Shown: one piece after another, positions 46,473-61,219 of the stretch | How the letters are laid out: each line of letters opens with the position of its first letter | Numbering within the stretch: the first letter of the stretch is position 1 | From: Synanceia verrucosa | Lineage: Eukaryota > Chordata > Actinopteri > Perciformes > Synanceiidae | Length of the DNA: 64,000 bases | Assembly (NCBI GenBank): GCA_029721515.1 | Contig: CM056563.1 | Coordinates: forward strand, 11,046,454 to 11,110,453 | Reading direction: 5' to 3' | The notes under the pieces: model-generated | Seen by the model: only the letters and a program-made list of their open reading frames with translations | The model's database searches: none | Told to the model about the DNA's origin: nothing | Made by a program: the position numbers and the translations under genes

Positions 46473-49400
46473 CTGTGTTTGTGTGTGTCTTGATGCTCCG
46501 GCTCTACCTCCCATTTTATTCTCCTCGGGCAGTGACTCTGCGTAAGCAAGAAGTGCGAGTGAGCTGCATTATTGCACTGTTTTACAGAACAAAGCGGCAC
46601 AGTAACCTAATTAGCAGGAGAGATGCAAAGTCAAACAGAGAGTGCAGTGAAGAAGAGAGAGAGAAAAGACCATCAGATGAAAGGATGAGTGAAAAGTGGA
46701 AGCCGGAGCTATTCATGGTATCATTAGGGCAGTGCTGTGTTCCCACTGGGATGATGGAAACAGATAGTTAGGAAAGAAAGTGCTGAGTCGTGAGGCCCGG
46801 TTTTAGCAGTTTGGTTTGTCTCACTTTTCAGGTGATATGACAGATGTTTCCTCCTCGTTGTCACTTCAGGTTCTCCTTCTGTCACAGGTTGTCTCTCCCT
46901 TCCTCTCTGCATCCTGTCAATGTGAGAGCAGAGTGAAGCAGCACTCAGTCATCACTTCGCTCCCAGCTGCTCCTCCTGGTCTCCTTACAAAAGTTGCACA
47001 GAAAATGGTGGTAGTGGAATTATTCATTGCACTCCTCCAGAATATAGAGGATGCCATATGTGTCTGCTTTGCACCTTTCGTCGTTCATTTGTTCTCTTTG
47101 GTGAGAACAAGCAATTTCCTTAATCGATTGCTGTCCTTGTTCATGATCAATAATCAAATAGATCGTCAAAGATTATGGAGCACAAAATGCTTTATTGTCT
47201 TAGCACAGCTTGAATCATAGAAAGTATTTTTATTCATTGATTTTAATACAGTGGTGAGTATTTTTATGTTTGGGTTAATCTGCTTGTTTAGGTCTATGAA
47301 ATGGTGAAAAACACCTGTCACCCAGCTAATATAAACCCGAGAAGATATCTTGAAATTGCTTGTCTTGTTCAACCAGCAGCCTGCAACTCAAAGACACGAC
47401 CACATAAGTAGTTTGAATAGACCGTTCATTGGCCATCGCTGATTTTCCGTCGATTAAATATTCTGATCATCTTCTTGAGCACGAGTGTCTGTAACTCTGT
47501 TAACACTGTATATTATTGATTAATTGAGCTCATCAGTTCATCACTGAAGCAAATAGCAGATCTGTCTCACAGAGAAAGCTGCCTGCCTTTGTCTCTCTGG
47601 TTCTGCTTATTTCTGTCAGTATGGTGTTTTCTGTACTGCGGTGTGAGAGTGCCACCTCTAGCTATTTGCCCGTCTGGAGGACTCCCTTTCCCTCTGAGAC
47701 GCTTTTGTTTGTGTCTGACTACACGGCAGTGGCAATGCGGTGAACCAGCTAACGATGAAAATGTTACAAACACGTGCTGGAGGTGAATAATACAAAGTTA
47801 ATCCCCACGGTGCTATTAGACAAAGGAATGAGCACACATGTACACCAGTAGATGTTGGCTACCTTCACAAACACCGTTATCTACATTGCCCTCATTTCGC
47901 AGCATTACTGCATTACTGTCTAACAAGCCCACAGTGTTTTTATTGTGTAGTTATTCTAATGCAATGCAATAGTGTAATCAAGTGTACAATCAGTTATTCA
48001 TCATCTGCGGAGTGTTCAGCAGTTGAAACAAAAGCCTGTGATGTCTTTATTCCTCAAGTACCTGGATGAGCCGCCTTCTGCATGTCCAGGTCTACAGACA
48101 TTAATATTTGATGCCTTTCTCTTCATAGCGCAGCAGTCAGATATCCAGATGGCATCCTAAGGACCAAAACACATCCACTGTACTTTCTCTGAGGTTTCCC
48201 TGTTGTGTGTTATCTGACCTGGTTTAAGAATCCACATGATGCCTGGTGTTAGAAAGTGACTTCCTCATGTGATAGTAGTAGTTTATTTTTCTGCTGTTAT
48301 TTTTAAATATGCATTGAAATAGTGTGTGAACAGGGGTTTTATTTTGACCATATTTTTTTCCCTCTGTGTGCCTCTCCTTGTCCCTCTCTAACAGTCGTGT
48401 CCCTCCTCTTGTTTTTAACAGGAAGAATGCAAGCAGATCATGGCACGCCAGAAATCTAACAGCCAGTCGGATTCACACGATGACGAGGTTTCTCCCCCAC
48501 CGCCCAACCCTGTTGTCAAGGCCCGGCGCCGCAGGGGAGGGGTCAGCGCCGAGGTCTACACCGAGGAGGATGCCGTCAGCTACGTACGCAAGGTCAGCTT
48601 TCAAAGATGGATGCATAAGCAAATGTCCATTCACAGATGTGTTATACCTACACATATCTAGTAAATACCTGCATGCAAATGCTTCATCAACATGTTTGCA
48701 CACAGACACATGCAGCCATTACTTACATACCTAGATATAATTAACTCAAATCTGTTTGTTGCACAATTCAATCATAGTAACAAACAACAAAAAAGTTTGA
48801 GGCCTTATTATGCTTATTTTCAAGTGCTTACTTGCAATTCGGGTTAGTACTCGTACATGTCTTACTGTAAAAATACACATTATTTTTCTCATTGAGGCTG
48901 TGCTTCAGCACCCTCCTTCACCCTCTGGACTGACTGTGATTGGTCAACCGATGCAAACTCTTCAGACTCCACTTAAGCTCTGCTCTGACTAGCTTTGTAT
49001 GAGGACATGCCAGACAGCAGCAGACATGTTACTTGGTGACATCACTATGTAATGGAAAAAAAAGGCAGGACTTGAAGTGAGATGTTTCAGGCAGTTCAGG
49101 AGCTGTGGGGCAGAGTAAAACTATATATAACACAATAAAGAAAAGAGAATAAGCACAAAACCATATAGGTCCACTTTAATATATGCATGAGTGACAGAGG
49201 GCTTATCCAAGGCCCTCCCTAGTATGAAAAAATAAAAATACAGCCGAATACAGTCAAAACACAAAGCAGACATGGAGGTTGGTTGTTGTTTATTTGTTTG
49301 ACAAAGAGCTGTCATTCTGTTAACGCCCACTCAAGAGCATGAACACAGACACGTTTGTCAAAACATTAAAAAACAGTGCGAAGGGAGATAAGCTGTGTAC

Positions 49401-50120
49401 ATTTATGACAGCTCATTAATGAAGAGATTTGGACATTTGAGTGAATTTATTTGCAGCGAAAAAATACACAGTTTGTGAGTCAGTTGGCAGCAAGATGTTC
49501 AGCACAGATGCTGAGCTTTGACTCTGTGATAATTAGAGGGACAGTGATAGACTCCAAGTGACAGCTTAATAATGCTGAACACAGCTATTGTTTTCATTCA
49601 TGTCGGTTTTATTTTCTCGCTATGTGGCTGAGTTTAACCACAAATGTTAGATTGACCCCCCCCCATTTAAACTTAGAGGCTACTGTGTTTCTGTATAAGT
49701 CAATTAAATTATTCTAAAAACATTGACCCATACATGTAATCAGATATCTTAATCCCATGTTGTGCATTCCACGTCCCAAATCATTGTCAGGCATACATTT
49801 AAAAAAGCTGATATGAAACCTGATTGCATATATACGTTGCCAAGAAATCAAACTTCCTCCAGGAAACCTGTAACTGGAAAAATAATCTAATTTCCCACCA
49901 GTAGAGGCACTGAGTTCCTCATGTTGTTTGAGAAATCAGGTTATAATAGAAAGCAGAGCATATAAATACACAACTTGACGGATTGATTCGATCTCTAGTT
50001 TGTAGAAGGCATTGCAGTATGAAAGACAAGTGTGTCCAGTCCGTAGTTTAATGGAGCTATTGGAAATGGTGCTCCTTCCCCAGAAACTATAACTTCCCTT
50101 TACACATGCCAACACACACA

Positions 50121-50159
<39 letters not shown>

Positions 50160-50305
50160 CAGTCGTTGTATCATTGCCATGCTTGTTCATTTGTAATTAG
50201 GGTTACACACCATTAATTGTCAGGTAATGACAACACTGCATAAACTCTCATCACCACACTGTAGTGGCCACTGGAGCATGCAGTGTGTGTGTGTGCGTGT
50301 GTGTT

Positions 50306-50342
<37 letters not shown>

Positions 50343-50669
50343 CAGGTGTGCGCACACCCACAAGCATCTATGTTTACAAGGTCTCCATCAGCCACTGCAG
50401 TTATGTGTCGTGGCAACAAGCCTGCCCCCATCTCCAGCCTCATCCTCTTCACTGTCCCTGACAAAGCTCACCGACTGACTCACACACACACACACACACA
50501 CACAGAGACAGCCATGTTGGTTGCATGTGAAAGACAAATGAAATCATACGCTTACTCAACATAGCAGGCCATCAGAGAAAAAGTTAATTAAAATTGAATT
50601 ACAAGATGAAAGCACATCATTGCTTCAGTATGAGAGTGCACACACACACGCACGCACACACGCACGCAC

Positions 50670-50709
<40 letters not shown>

Positions 50710-53700
50710 GTATACACACATGTTGCCAGGACCATCAGTTCCATTAATGACTGCGTTGTGAAAATCAGCAGCTGTTAAACAGAACAAAATCAATTAGCTA
50801 ACCCTGCTCGTCTGATTAAAAAGAGCTTTGCCCTAAAACACCATGAGTCTCGACAAACTGACAGACTGAACTACATTTCATCCAACTCTAAATAAGAGTT
50901 CCTGTGTGTTTTCCAAGCATGTATCACAACTAACAGCAGACTTGCTGTTAACAAAATGAACAACAGAGGCAAATACTCAATTTGTTACGAGCCATGTTGA
51001 CTTCTTACTTACACCATACACTGATACGACATCCGTTATTTTTGTTCATCTAGCAGCGCTGCCATTACTGCAGTGGCAAGCCATAGTGTGGACTCAGCGT
51101 GGAGTCAGCTCATGTCTGTGAAAAGCATAACTGGGGCTTTAGGAACTCTTGCATCCAAATGTGTGGATGTATTGTTGGGCGACACCAATGCAGTGATGCT
51201 GACGTTTTTCGTTCCTTTGTTTCTCTGGTTTTGTGTATAGATCAGTTATATATTGCAACATTGCTGCTTGAAAGCATACCTGGTAAATCATTTGAAACCC
51301 ATCTTTTTTCCATGTAAGTTCACACCCTGACTTTTCCCCAGTTGTCTACAACACAATGTCTAACCATCGCTCTGATAACTTACTGTGAAAAGGACAGTGA
51401 TGCAAACGCTGCTAACAAACAGAGTGCTCTGACGTTTCCTGATCCCTTGGGTGGTTCTGGTACAGGAGCTGGATCTTGTGGAGGAAGATAAAGTGGCTGA
51501 CCTGAAATCTGAATCTCAGAGTTTATTCTGTGTCATCCTCTAACTCCACTGAGCAGCCAGGCCAACTGTGCAGACAGATGCAATGTTGGTACTTTTTATT
51601 TTATATGTGATGTGGTTGTGTGTCTGTGTATTTGTGTGCATGTTGTGCACAGCGCTGTGTGGTCGTCTTCATGTGGAGACATCTGTTGCTTTAACGTAAT
51701 TACAGCCTAGCCCCTCCTCTCCCTCACCACCAGGGCCGAAACACATGGACACACATCCTGTCTGTCCTGAAGTTATGCTGCAGTAAGAAGAGTTTAGTTT
51801 AGTCTTCTCGCTCTTTCTCTTTCCTTCCTCTAACGGTAAAACAAGCTGAAGTTCTCCTCGAGGACACATCTTTATAAATACAGACTTCTGTGGCTTTGTT
51901 GCAGCTACAGATTTTACCATTCCCTTTTCCATGCTCACACACACACACATACACCACAGAGTCTGGGACATGAAAATGCATGTTTTATGAATGAGTTCAG
52001 GCCTCTGCTGAATTTTTAAGGGCTCTCTGACATTTTGAGTGTAATCCCTGAACAGATGGGCTTTCCCAAAAATACGCAGACACACGTGTGGGATATTCCT
52101 TTCAGAGTTTGCCAATATCTGCTCTTTAATTACTCAATTTGGTCTGCTTTTGAAGCCAGGACTGTTATGTGTTTGCGCCGCTCTGTTTCATGTATCCACC
52201 TGCGCAACTTTGATGCAGTATGCTTCACTGAAATAGCTGCAACTTTGTCCACGCAGGTGATCCCAAAGGACTACAAGACCATGACCGCCTTGGCCAAGGC
52301 CATCTCCAAGAATGTGCTGTTCGCTCACCTGGATGATAACGAGAGAAGGTACAGAATGTTTTTGATGCCTCTGACTTTCCTGATAGGTTCGGTGACATCT
52401 GGAGTCATGCAAGCGATCACAATGTGTGTGTGGACTGTGAGTGCTTGTTTGTAAGCTGAACAAATCAAGAGTGTGTTGTCTGCAGGGATATGAAGGGCTG
52501 AACAGAGAGGAGAGGGAGGGGTGTGCAGTGAACTGTGGGTAAGAGGGCAACTGGATGTGTTTGCATGTGTTGCATTGTGTTGTTGGTTGTTATGGTAACC
52601 TCTCTGTATGTCAGTATCATGTTGTGTATTCAGATATGGGCGGTGGTGCTCAGAAATCCAACAATTCTCCACAGAGAGGGATGCCAGTTTTCCTCCATTC
52701 CTTCCCCTTTTCTTACCATCTGCTCCCATTCGTTGCTCTTTCACATGCCTCCTCTCTTCAACCATCCTCTCTCCATCCTTCCATCTGTCCCAGATCTCTT
52801 ATGATGACTGGATTTGGCTCAGGGAGGAGGAGGAGGTGATGTGGGAAAAGGCTCTCAGGTGGCTGGCAGTGCCGCCCGCCAGCCGGAATAGTATTTCATT
52901 GGCGGGGAGAATCCATTATGCCCCATGGAGAGGAAAACACCGGAGCTTTCCTGTCGGCGAAAGCCTCCCCGGACCAAACCCAAAACACACTCTTTCCAGT
53001 CTTTCATCAGCTGACAATTTATCCATGCTTCCTTGGCACAGGCACGCAGGCCTCTGATTGCACGTCAGTGCTTCTGAAGCAGCCCCAAGCAGAGTGCAAC
53101 ATGTGATAGATCCGGACAGTCTGAAAAGCCATGTGCTTGGGTGGCTGATGTGGCAGATTAGAGTTACTCCGCAAAAATATGTGGCCATAGCCCATAAACC
53201 ATCAGGTTTTACTGTATTTGAGGCCTCTTGGCATGCTGAGCTATGCAATGGCCTTTACACACAAGTTGCTGTAGACCACCGTTTTTGAGTTTAGCACCAC
53301 ACTTTGCACGATAAGGTGCATCTCATCCTAAATGATGTGCAGTATCAGTAATTTACTTGTGCACATCCCTGTAGCTACAGGCAACAAAACATAAAGAAAA
53401 TAAAGCCACTCTTTAGGGTATAATCATATTTTTGTGTGTTGATGCCGTCTGTCATGGCATTGAAGAAGTCACAGTATGAGGCACATTGGCTTCTTTAGAT
53501 GTGCCAGAGCTGTCAGGGTCTGACGCACATTAGCAGATGGAGTCTGACTGCACAGTCCTCTCTCACTCTCACTCCCTCACTGTTTCTTGCTCCTCCCTCG
53601 TTCTGCAAACAGCTGGGATGTCAGATGGTTTTGGTCTCATAGGACGAGGAGGTCGTGACAGTTGATCACCGCTCCTGGTACGGGCCTGTGCCTGACTCCT

Positions 53701-56700
53701 GGGTCAGGCTGGATGGTTACATACATCTGACTGCTGGTTGGCATTGGCAATGTGTTTTTATACTGTTCAATAAATGGTTTGAAACATTCACAAAATGGCT
53801 ATTTTGGTTTGAGGGCTGTGACACAGTAAGAGTTAGAATAGAGAAAACAGGGCCAATAGCTGTCTGTGTGTCAAGGAAACATCATGTGTGATTAGTCACT
53901 CAGCAGTTATGTAAGCTGAACACTGCGATTTGTTCCCCCATTAGCACTATATTATGCTATCGTCCCCCTCAGTAATGAGCAAGATGGAAAACAACGAAGC
54001 CCTCTGTATCTCTAATTTCTCAAAGTCTCTCTTTTTCCTCTCATCACTTTTTTTCCTCTGTAGCTCTTCTTTCTCGCTGTGGTCGCTCTCATCCTGTCTT
54101 AAGTTACTTATCTGCCTTTCTAGGGATCCAGGGTGACTGTACAGGTTCTGTGAGCAGCACTTTTTAAATGGAGATTAATAACAGATAGTATAGTTGCACT
54201 TTCAACTTCCTTTTATTTCTTCATTTTCAAGTTGTTTTAGCTCCTGCAGCAGTTGTATATTGTGTCAAGGTTTTGCACATCTGTGTGCAGTTTGTCTTTC
54301 CAGTCTCATACTCATAATAGATACCAATCAAATTTTGTAGTTCTGCCAGTCTTGAACCAGTCTAGGACCACCATGGAGTTAGATGTACACATTTTAATTT
54401 TCAAAATGTTTATGACAAAGGAACCCAACTTTATGTTATGTTTATTCCTTTGGAGAATAAACGCATTACATGTAACTGTCACAAGCATGTACATAAATTA
54501 GAAGTGAATCAACCACTTTCATTAGATTAGAATCCAACATGTCCAGTGTCTATACTGTGTATATGAGGTAATCTCGCCACAGTGAAGCTGTCTTCTGATG
54601 ACTTAGTGAATAATTACAGGAGTGGGTTAGCAGGCTGGAGAAAAATGATCCGGGAGGGCATCTTAGGACAAGCAGGATATTACTTAAACTAAAACAGATC
54701 CAGCTTGGGGTCTGCGCTTTGATCATGTCCTGTTTTGTAAAGTTTGCTTCTCCGTCTTCCATTGTCAGCAATATACTTGTTTTCCAACTGTTGTGGACAG
54801 GACACAGGTTAATGTTATTTACTGTCTCACGCCAAGGTAAAGCAGTGGAAGTAATAAAATACTGCATACATAACTCATTTATGAGTGGACCTCTCTTTTA
54901 GGCTGCAAGGTCCATCTTCATTTACCTCACATCTACATCTAGATACACTGACTATGGATAAAGAGAAAAAATTGTGGAACATTTACACTGGTGTACAAGG
55001 GTGAAGCAGCTGTACTGGTACACACGCGTGCATAACCAGGAACACAAATACCACCATCACTACAAAGGATGACAGGGATTACATTATCATGAGAAACACA
55101 CACACACACACACACACGCGGACATTCTCAAGTGTGCAAGTCAGACTGTGCTGCCAGTGAGGCCGCTCCAGCTGGGAGCGTGGAGTCTTTGATTAACTCA
55201 CCATTCCATATGTCAAACTTTATGACCTCAATGTTTCTGAGCTGCACCAGCCGTATATGTGTGTGTGTGTGTGTGCGCGCGCGCGTGTGTGTGTGCGTGT
55301 GTGCGTGCACGCGCACACGTGTGTTTGTAGTCCATCTTTCCTCAGCTGCCTGGAAGTGAAACCTCAACACATTTCTGCCCTCCAGATTTCAACTAAACAC
55401 TGTCCTTGTACTAAAAACATTTGCTGACAAGGTTATAAAGAGATCAAAGCACACACTTTTTTGACCTTACAGGATTTGATGTATATATGGTATTATTCAG
55501 ATTTAACCCTCAAGATACCCCTACAGTGCATACCTGTAGCACTGCACCAGTGTAAACACAGCAGAATATTGGGAATATTTTCTTAGGAAAGCAAAGTGAG
55601 GGCATGAGCATACATGCTGTACCATCAGGGGACACTATGACTGTTTGTCTCTTTGACCTTGGCTGGTCTCTAAACTGACGTCTGAATATCCCTTGCGATG
55701 TGACTGGGTGGCCCCTCTCTCTTTGCTTCCCGTTAGCTGCCGTCACCTCATTACGATATGCCCACACAAACAGATAAGCTGGGAACAGGTGTTTGATTTC
55801 ACGTTGTGCTGATTCTGCTTTACTGTGCTAACACCCAAATCAGGCTGCAAGCACCTGTCTCAATACTGTACCAAAGTTGTTATCATATTGACTGAGACTA
55901 TTATCTCATCTTATCATCATCATTTGGATGTCTGATTATTCTGCTTTGGTTTCAGCGAGCTAACAGCACTGGAGATGACAGTTTTCAGATTAAAGGTTTG
56001 GATAAGAAAGTGCCGGCAAGTTGATACCAGAAAGAATCAGGTCACACTGTTTCGCACCAATTTGGATACGGATGTCAAGTTTGTGTGTATATGTATGTGT
56101 GTGTGTGTGTGTGTGTGTGTGCGCACACATTAGCCTGTTTGTCCAGGTGCACTCTCAGCTGAGATTTGCCAGCCTATCTACCCGAACACTTCCCCCTGTT
56201 AAATGCCCATTGAGAATCAGTCCTTTTGATACGGTCAACAGCACTATCGCCTGTTTAAACACACATTCTCTCAGTTCCTACTGTAAGAGTGTTTCATATC
56301 TAACTTCCTACTCAAATGATATGAAATGAGATTTTTAGATAGCCGCAGACCGTGTGCTGTGTCATTAATGTTTTTAATGTTTTTTGTTGCACACCTGGAC
56401 AAATGACCTTGGTGAGCTCCAACTTTGTTAATGTTTGAGTGCAGTGATGGAGAGCTGGAGACGTAGTCAACAAAAATCGATAATGAAATTCGTTGCAGAC
56501 GAATTCATTCAGGATTTAAAGTGGAGGCATGCAGTGTTGGGCAGTAACGAGTTATTAATAGAAATGCGTTACTGTAACGCTGTTACTTTTGACAGTAACT
56601 AATATTCTAAGGCATTATTTTTTAAATAAATAAACAAGCAGAGTTACCGTTAGAATATGGTGTGTTTGTTACTTGGTAAATGATTTCCTGATTGATGAAA

Positions 56701-59700
56701 TTTGCTTTCATTCATGCTGTCAGATGTCTCTATGGACAAGGGGACATGTCCCCCTCAGATTCATAGTGACACTGATCCGTCCCCCCACTTTTCAGAATAA
56801 GGAGACAAACATCACCGTACAGAACATTAATGTCCCTGCAGCAGCACTGGGAGCCCAGAGCTTGAGTGATTCAACTCATGGTGCGTTCAGGTGGTACTGG
56901 AATGTTGGAATTTCCAAGCTCCAAGTCAGAATTTAAATCATTACTTTTAACAGTAACACATTACTTTTGGTGAAAGTAATCACCAAAGTAATTGAGTTAC
57001 TTTTTGAATGAAGTAAGTAGTAAGTAACATAATAGTAACTAGTTACTGTACAGTAACTAGTTACTATTTTTCATTAACTAGTTCAACACTGGAGGCATGT
57101 TGGACACCTGATGGATGCAGCTATTTTTACTTTTGTAGCCGCCTAATGAGCAGCACAGTTCATAAATATTTCTGAATAATAGTAGTCATCATAGTAGTCA
57201 TCTTTATTGTTTGTATTGTTAGTTAGAACATGCCTAAAACAACTGCTAGATGAATTTAAAAGCCGATGGCTAAATAAGAGCCACTGAACAGGTGTACGCT
57301 TCATAATTCTATTCGTTGAGTAATCGTTAATATAATCGATAGCTTAGTCGATTAATCATCAAGATAGTCGATAGATTAGTCGACTGTCAAAATAATCATT
57401 AGTTGCAGCCCTAGACTGGAGTGAATCTTTTTTAGGTCACATTTAAAGAGTGATTAATTACAGAGGATGAGGCCCCTGGGAAATCTTTCAGAGGTGCATT
57501 TTTATTTTTCCCTCAACGCAAACAAACACACGCACACATACATACACATCGACACATATGCTCATCAAGTTGTCTTTTCTTGTCTGCATTCATACATTAG
57601 TGTAAATGCCCTCATACCACAAAACACTCTCCTGGGGACAGAGCAGAAATGCAGCCCTGCTGTCTGTGCAACCACATAAGTAGTCTGCTGGGCATGAGGA
57701 AACCCTGTTTATCCCATTCCTTGAGCTGCCTTGGCAGAGTTTGCAGTATCCTAAATTAATATTGCCATCTGGAAACAGGAGTTGTTAAATCTGTGTCAAT
57801 GCAGGACCCAGTTTTAGCCAAATCAGCAAATGGAGTTCTGAGTAGAGAACCAGGGCCTCAAAAACATTATTAAAGTCTTCCATAAGAAACACAGTCGATA
57901 CAACAATCAAGATGTTTGCAGTTAAAATGAAAAGGATTCAGTGAGGGGAAAAGGATTGTAAAGAGGAGGTGCTTACCTCATCCTGCCTGCTTTAATCCTC
58001 TAATTAACAAGCAGAGTAATGAGTTGATGAAGTGACCGATTAGTTGACCTCTGACCTCTAAACCCTGACCTCTGCTCCTTCCACACTAGCCCCTGCCGAT
58101 GGACGGGGAACATCTTTAGTGTACTGGCGCTCTTTGTCTGTGTGTGTGTGAGTGAGTGCTTGAAGAGGTGTAAAAACAACAACAAATAAATCAGTGACAG
58201 GCAGAAACCTCAAATAAACAAACAACAGCGACGTGAAAGACACTGAAAAAAAAACTGTCCAAGAGAGATCATCCACCTCACCTCAGGTTCCAGCGGAAGT
58301 TTATTCAAGGCTTGCGTGAAGAAGGGACGAAACAACACAGAAGACACAGTGAGAGGTGGTGTGTGCTGTGCTGCCCTATCAGATGAACGCTGCTCTCATT
58401 GCCATATCTGATGGTTCACTCATTTGAATCAGGCTCCACATCGATCAGTGAGGAACTTCAGCTCTGTGCTCCGGCTAAAAGATTTATGTATGAAACACAG
58501 ACACACTGATTCTAAAATTAACAGTATAGAAAAAAAATAATCTGTGACTAAATGTCCAGCACAGCATGTTAAAGCCACACGGTCACCTACATCTCCATCA
58601 ACATCCATGTGCACAGTGACACTCAGTGTGCTGTTACCATATAGCAGCCCCTAGGGGGGGTTTCTGCCACACACAGATAATACAGACATTAACTATGTCT
58701 GAAATCAACACTACTGCCAGTCAGACACACCCCTGGAAGCAAATATACTCATGCAAGTGTGCATGCTTGGACACTTGTTTTGCATGACCCCCTGCAGGTT
58801 TCTGGCGGTGGAATCAGGATGTAGTAGTGATAAATGAATGTCTATTTGTCCATCTTTTGGAGCCACTGTCTTTCTGTCTCTGTATTTGTGTCTTTTCCCA
58901 TCATTGAGAGGACCCGTTTGTCCGTGCGTTCAGGTGGAGGGCTCCAGAGGCTGATTTGTATTTTACGGCAGGCCGTGCATTCACAGCACCAACAAACTAG
59001 CAGGTTTCTGTTGTGTGTTGTTTAGTCCACTTGTTTGCAGGCATATGTTTGTTTCCTGTGTTGCCGATCCCCTCGTTGACTCTCTGTGTGTTCTCATCCC
59101 AGCTCTTCCTAAGAAGAGTCCGTCCCCCTTTTTGAGAATTCACTCTCTTTTTTCTCTTCCCATTTCTCTCAGTCATGCAGGCTCATTCACTTCTACGTCC
59201 AACACTCGCATCCAGTCCCTCCCCCCACAGTCTTCTCCCTCTGTCCCCTGCGTGGCTTTGTGCTGCTACCACAATGCCAGGGGCCAGGCGATGAGGTCAC
59301 TCTCCACAGGAGAGCTGCAGGCCTGACTGAACCTCGACCATCTCCAGGCCAGCGGTCTCACCTCCCCCAGCGCACAGCTGAGAAAAACTTCACCTTCAAA
59401 CCCATGCAAACCACTCGGCAAGTGCACAAACACATCGTTTGCAGGAAGTCTGCTTGAGCCACAATGCAGATAAACACAATCAAAGTGCACATGGTTACAC
59501 TCACTACTGCACAAATTACTGGAAATATTTGTCCTCTCTCATACCCTCTGCTGCGCTTCAGCCTGTCCCTTGCTGCCTCTTCCGCCCCCCCATCCTTCAC
59601 TCCATCCATCTCTCCATCCAAACTCTTCAGAAAGCAGTGAGTCATGTAGTGTTTAGAGTCTTTTAACAGCATTGTATTTGCTCCAAAATGTACTCCAGAG

Positions 59701-61182
59701 TCTGCACAGGACAGTTTTCCAGCTACAGCTATGATTCATCCCTGCCTTTTCAGCTGCTTACACCATCATTTTCTATGTGTTGGTGTAGACATGTTGAGAC
59801 CTCTTCATGTATGTGTGTGCAAGCTGATGCATACGAGTGCTGCACACACAATGCATGAGCATCTGTTGGAGCGAGAGGGTATAAAATTACTCAATTTTGG
59901 ATCCCAGCAGCAGTTGGATCACACGAGGAGCAGCAGTGAATCACTTCCATCTCAACTCCATCTCTAAGAGCGCCACATTTCATTTCATTCAAATGAACAT
60001 TGAGGGTGAATGTGTGAATGTGCATGACAGTGACTTCCTAGCCTGATGTGCCCTCCCACTGCAAGAACACGATGTTCCTGCAATCCTTCAGTGCCTTGAA
60101 AGCTCAGCCAGGCCCAAAAGCTCAACCCACACACTGACCACCACACATTAAGCGGGGCCTGGAGCAGACCCTGCACAGCCCTGACAGAACAGCCCAGCTC
60201 TTGGCCCATGGCCTCCTATTGTATACGTGCTGTCTGCTTTGTCCACACCACAGTGATAGGTTCCAGTGTACAGGCACGGACAACAGTCTTGTTACAGCGC
60301 GCTAATTCTCCCATGACCTCCTTGTTGGCTTTTGGGTGTCACTCTGGTTGAGTTTATTTAGATAAGAGATGCTCAGCCCACTTCTATGCTGTTTTCTTCT
60401 ATGTTTTATAGAGTTTAGGCCATCATGTAGCAGTTTGGCTTTTAAGGTGATTAGAACAAAGCTGTTTAGGGCTGCACGATTGATTGTTTTCAAACTGCTA
60501 TTTGACTCATATCTATTACTCCATTAAAACATTATGACAGTGATACTGCTGTATTTACTTCAGCTCCTCTTGCATCTCAGCATCTCAACACTCCGAATGA
60601 ATTAAATGTGAATGAGAGAATGGGAGAGAAACGATTAAAAACCGACTATAAAGCACAAAAACAACAAAACTAGACACTGCATCTATTAATTTTCAGTGGT
60701 TTTATTTGCATTTAATGAACTGACAAGTCGGAGTCGTATATTTTATGGATTTCAATGTTTTACAAACACCATCTGACCTCCCACTCATGAAGTCATTGTG
60801 TTTAAAGCCACAGAATGAAGCTTTAATGCCACGATAGTGTGATGGCACAACACAGAAATCTTCCGTCTCACGTGTTTGAGCTTCTCTGAGAAAATTGTGA
60901 TTCCCTGTTGTTGTTGCTGTGACAGCAAAATGACGTCTCCAGCTAGCCGTGTTGCTAACATTAGCACATTCCACAGCGTTAACACATTATACACAAGGTG
61001 CTTGTTGGTTGCTCAACACTGTCCAGGACTGCAGGCTGTGTGTCTGATGAAGCTGGCTGTTTATAGCTGGGCAGGCCTTACGTCAGTCAGATGTCAGCTA
61101 TTGAATGTCAACTATTTCTCTCTCTTCTGTGCGCCTCTTACCTCACTGGCTACAGTACTAGTTCATGTGGTTTCTGCACACA

Positions 61183-61219
<37 letters not shown>

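Larger units (their letters stand above)
48593..52256. other. prkar1b intron 3
   Basis: About 3.7 kb, rich in CA/TG tracts: 50109-50156, 50284-50341, 50481-50504 and 50640-50708. No gene recognised. Confidence 0.65.

Noticed and set aside
52535..53057. Overlapping ORFs of 89-149 codons after prkar1b exon 4
   Set aside because: Pyrimidine-rich intron sequence open in several frames, without family motifs or splice support; none matches prkar1b exon 5.
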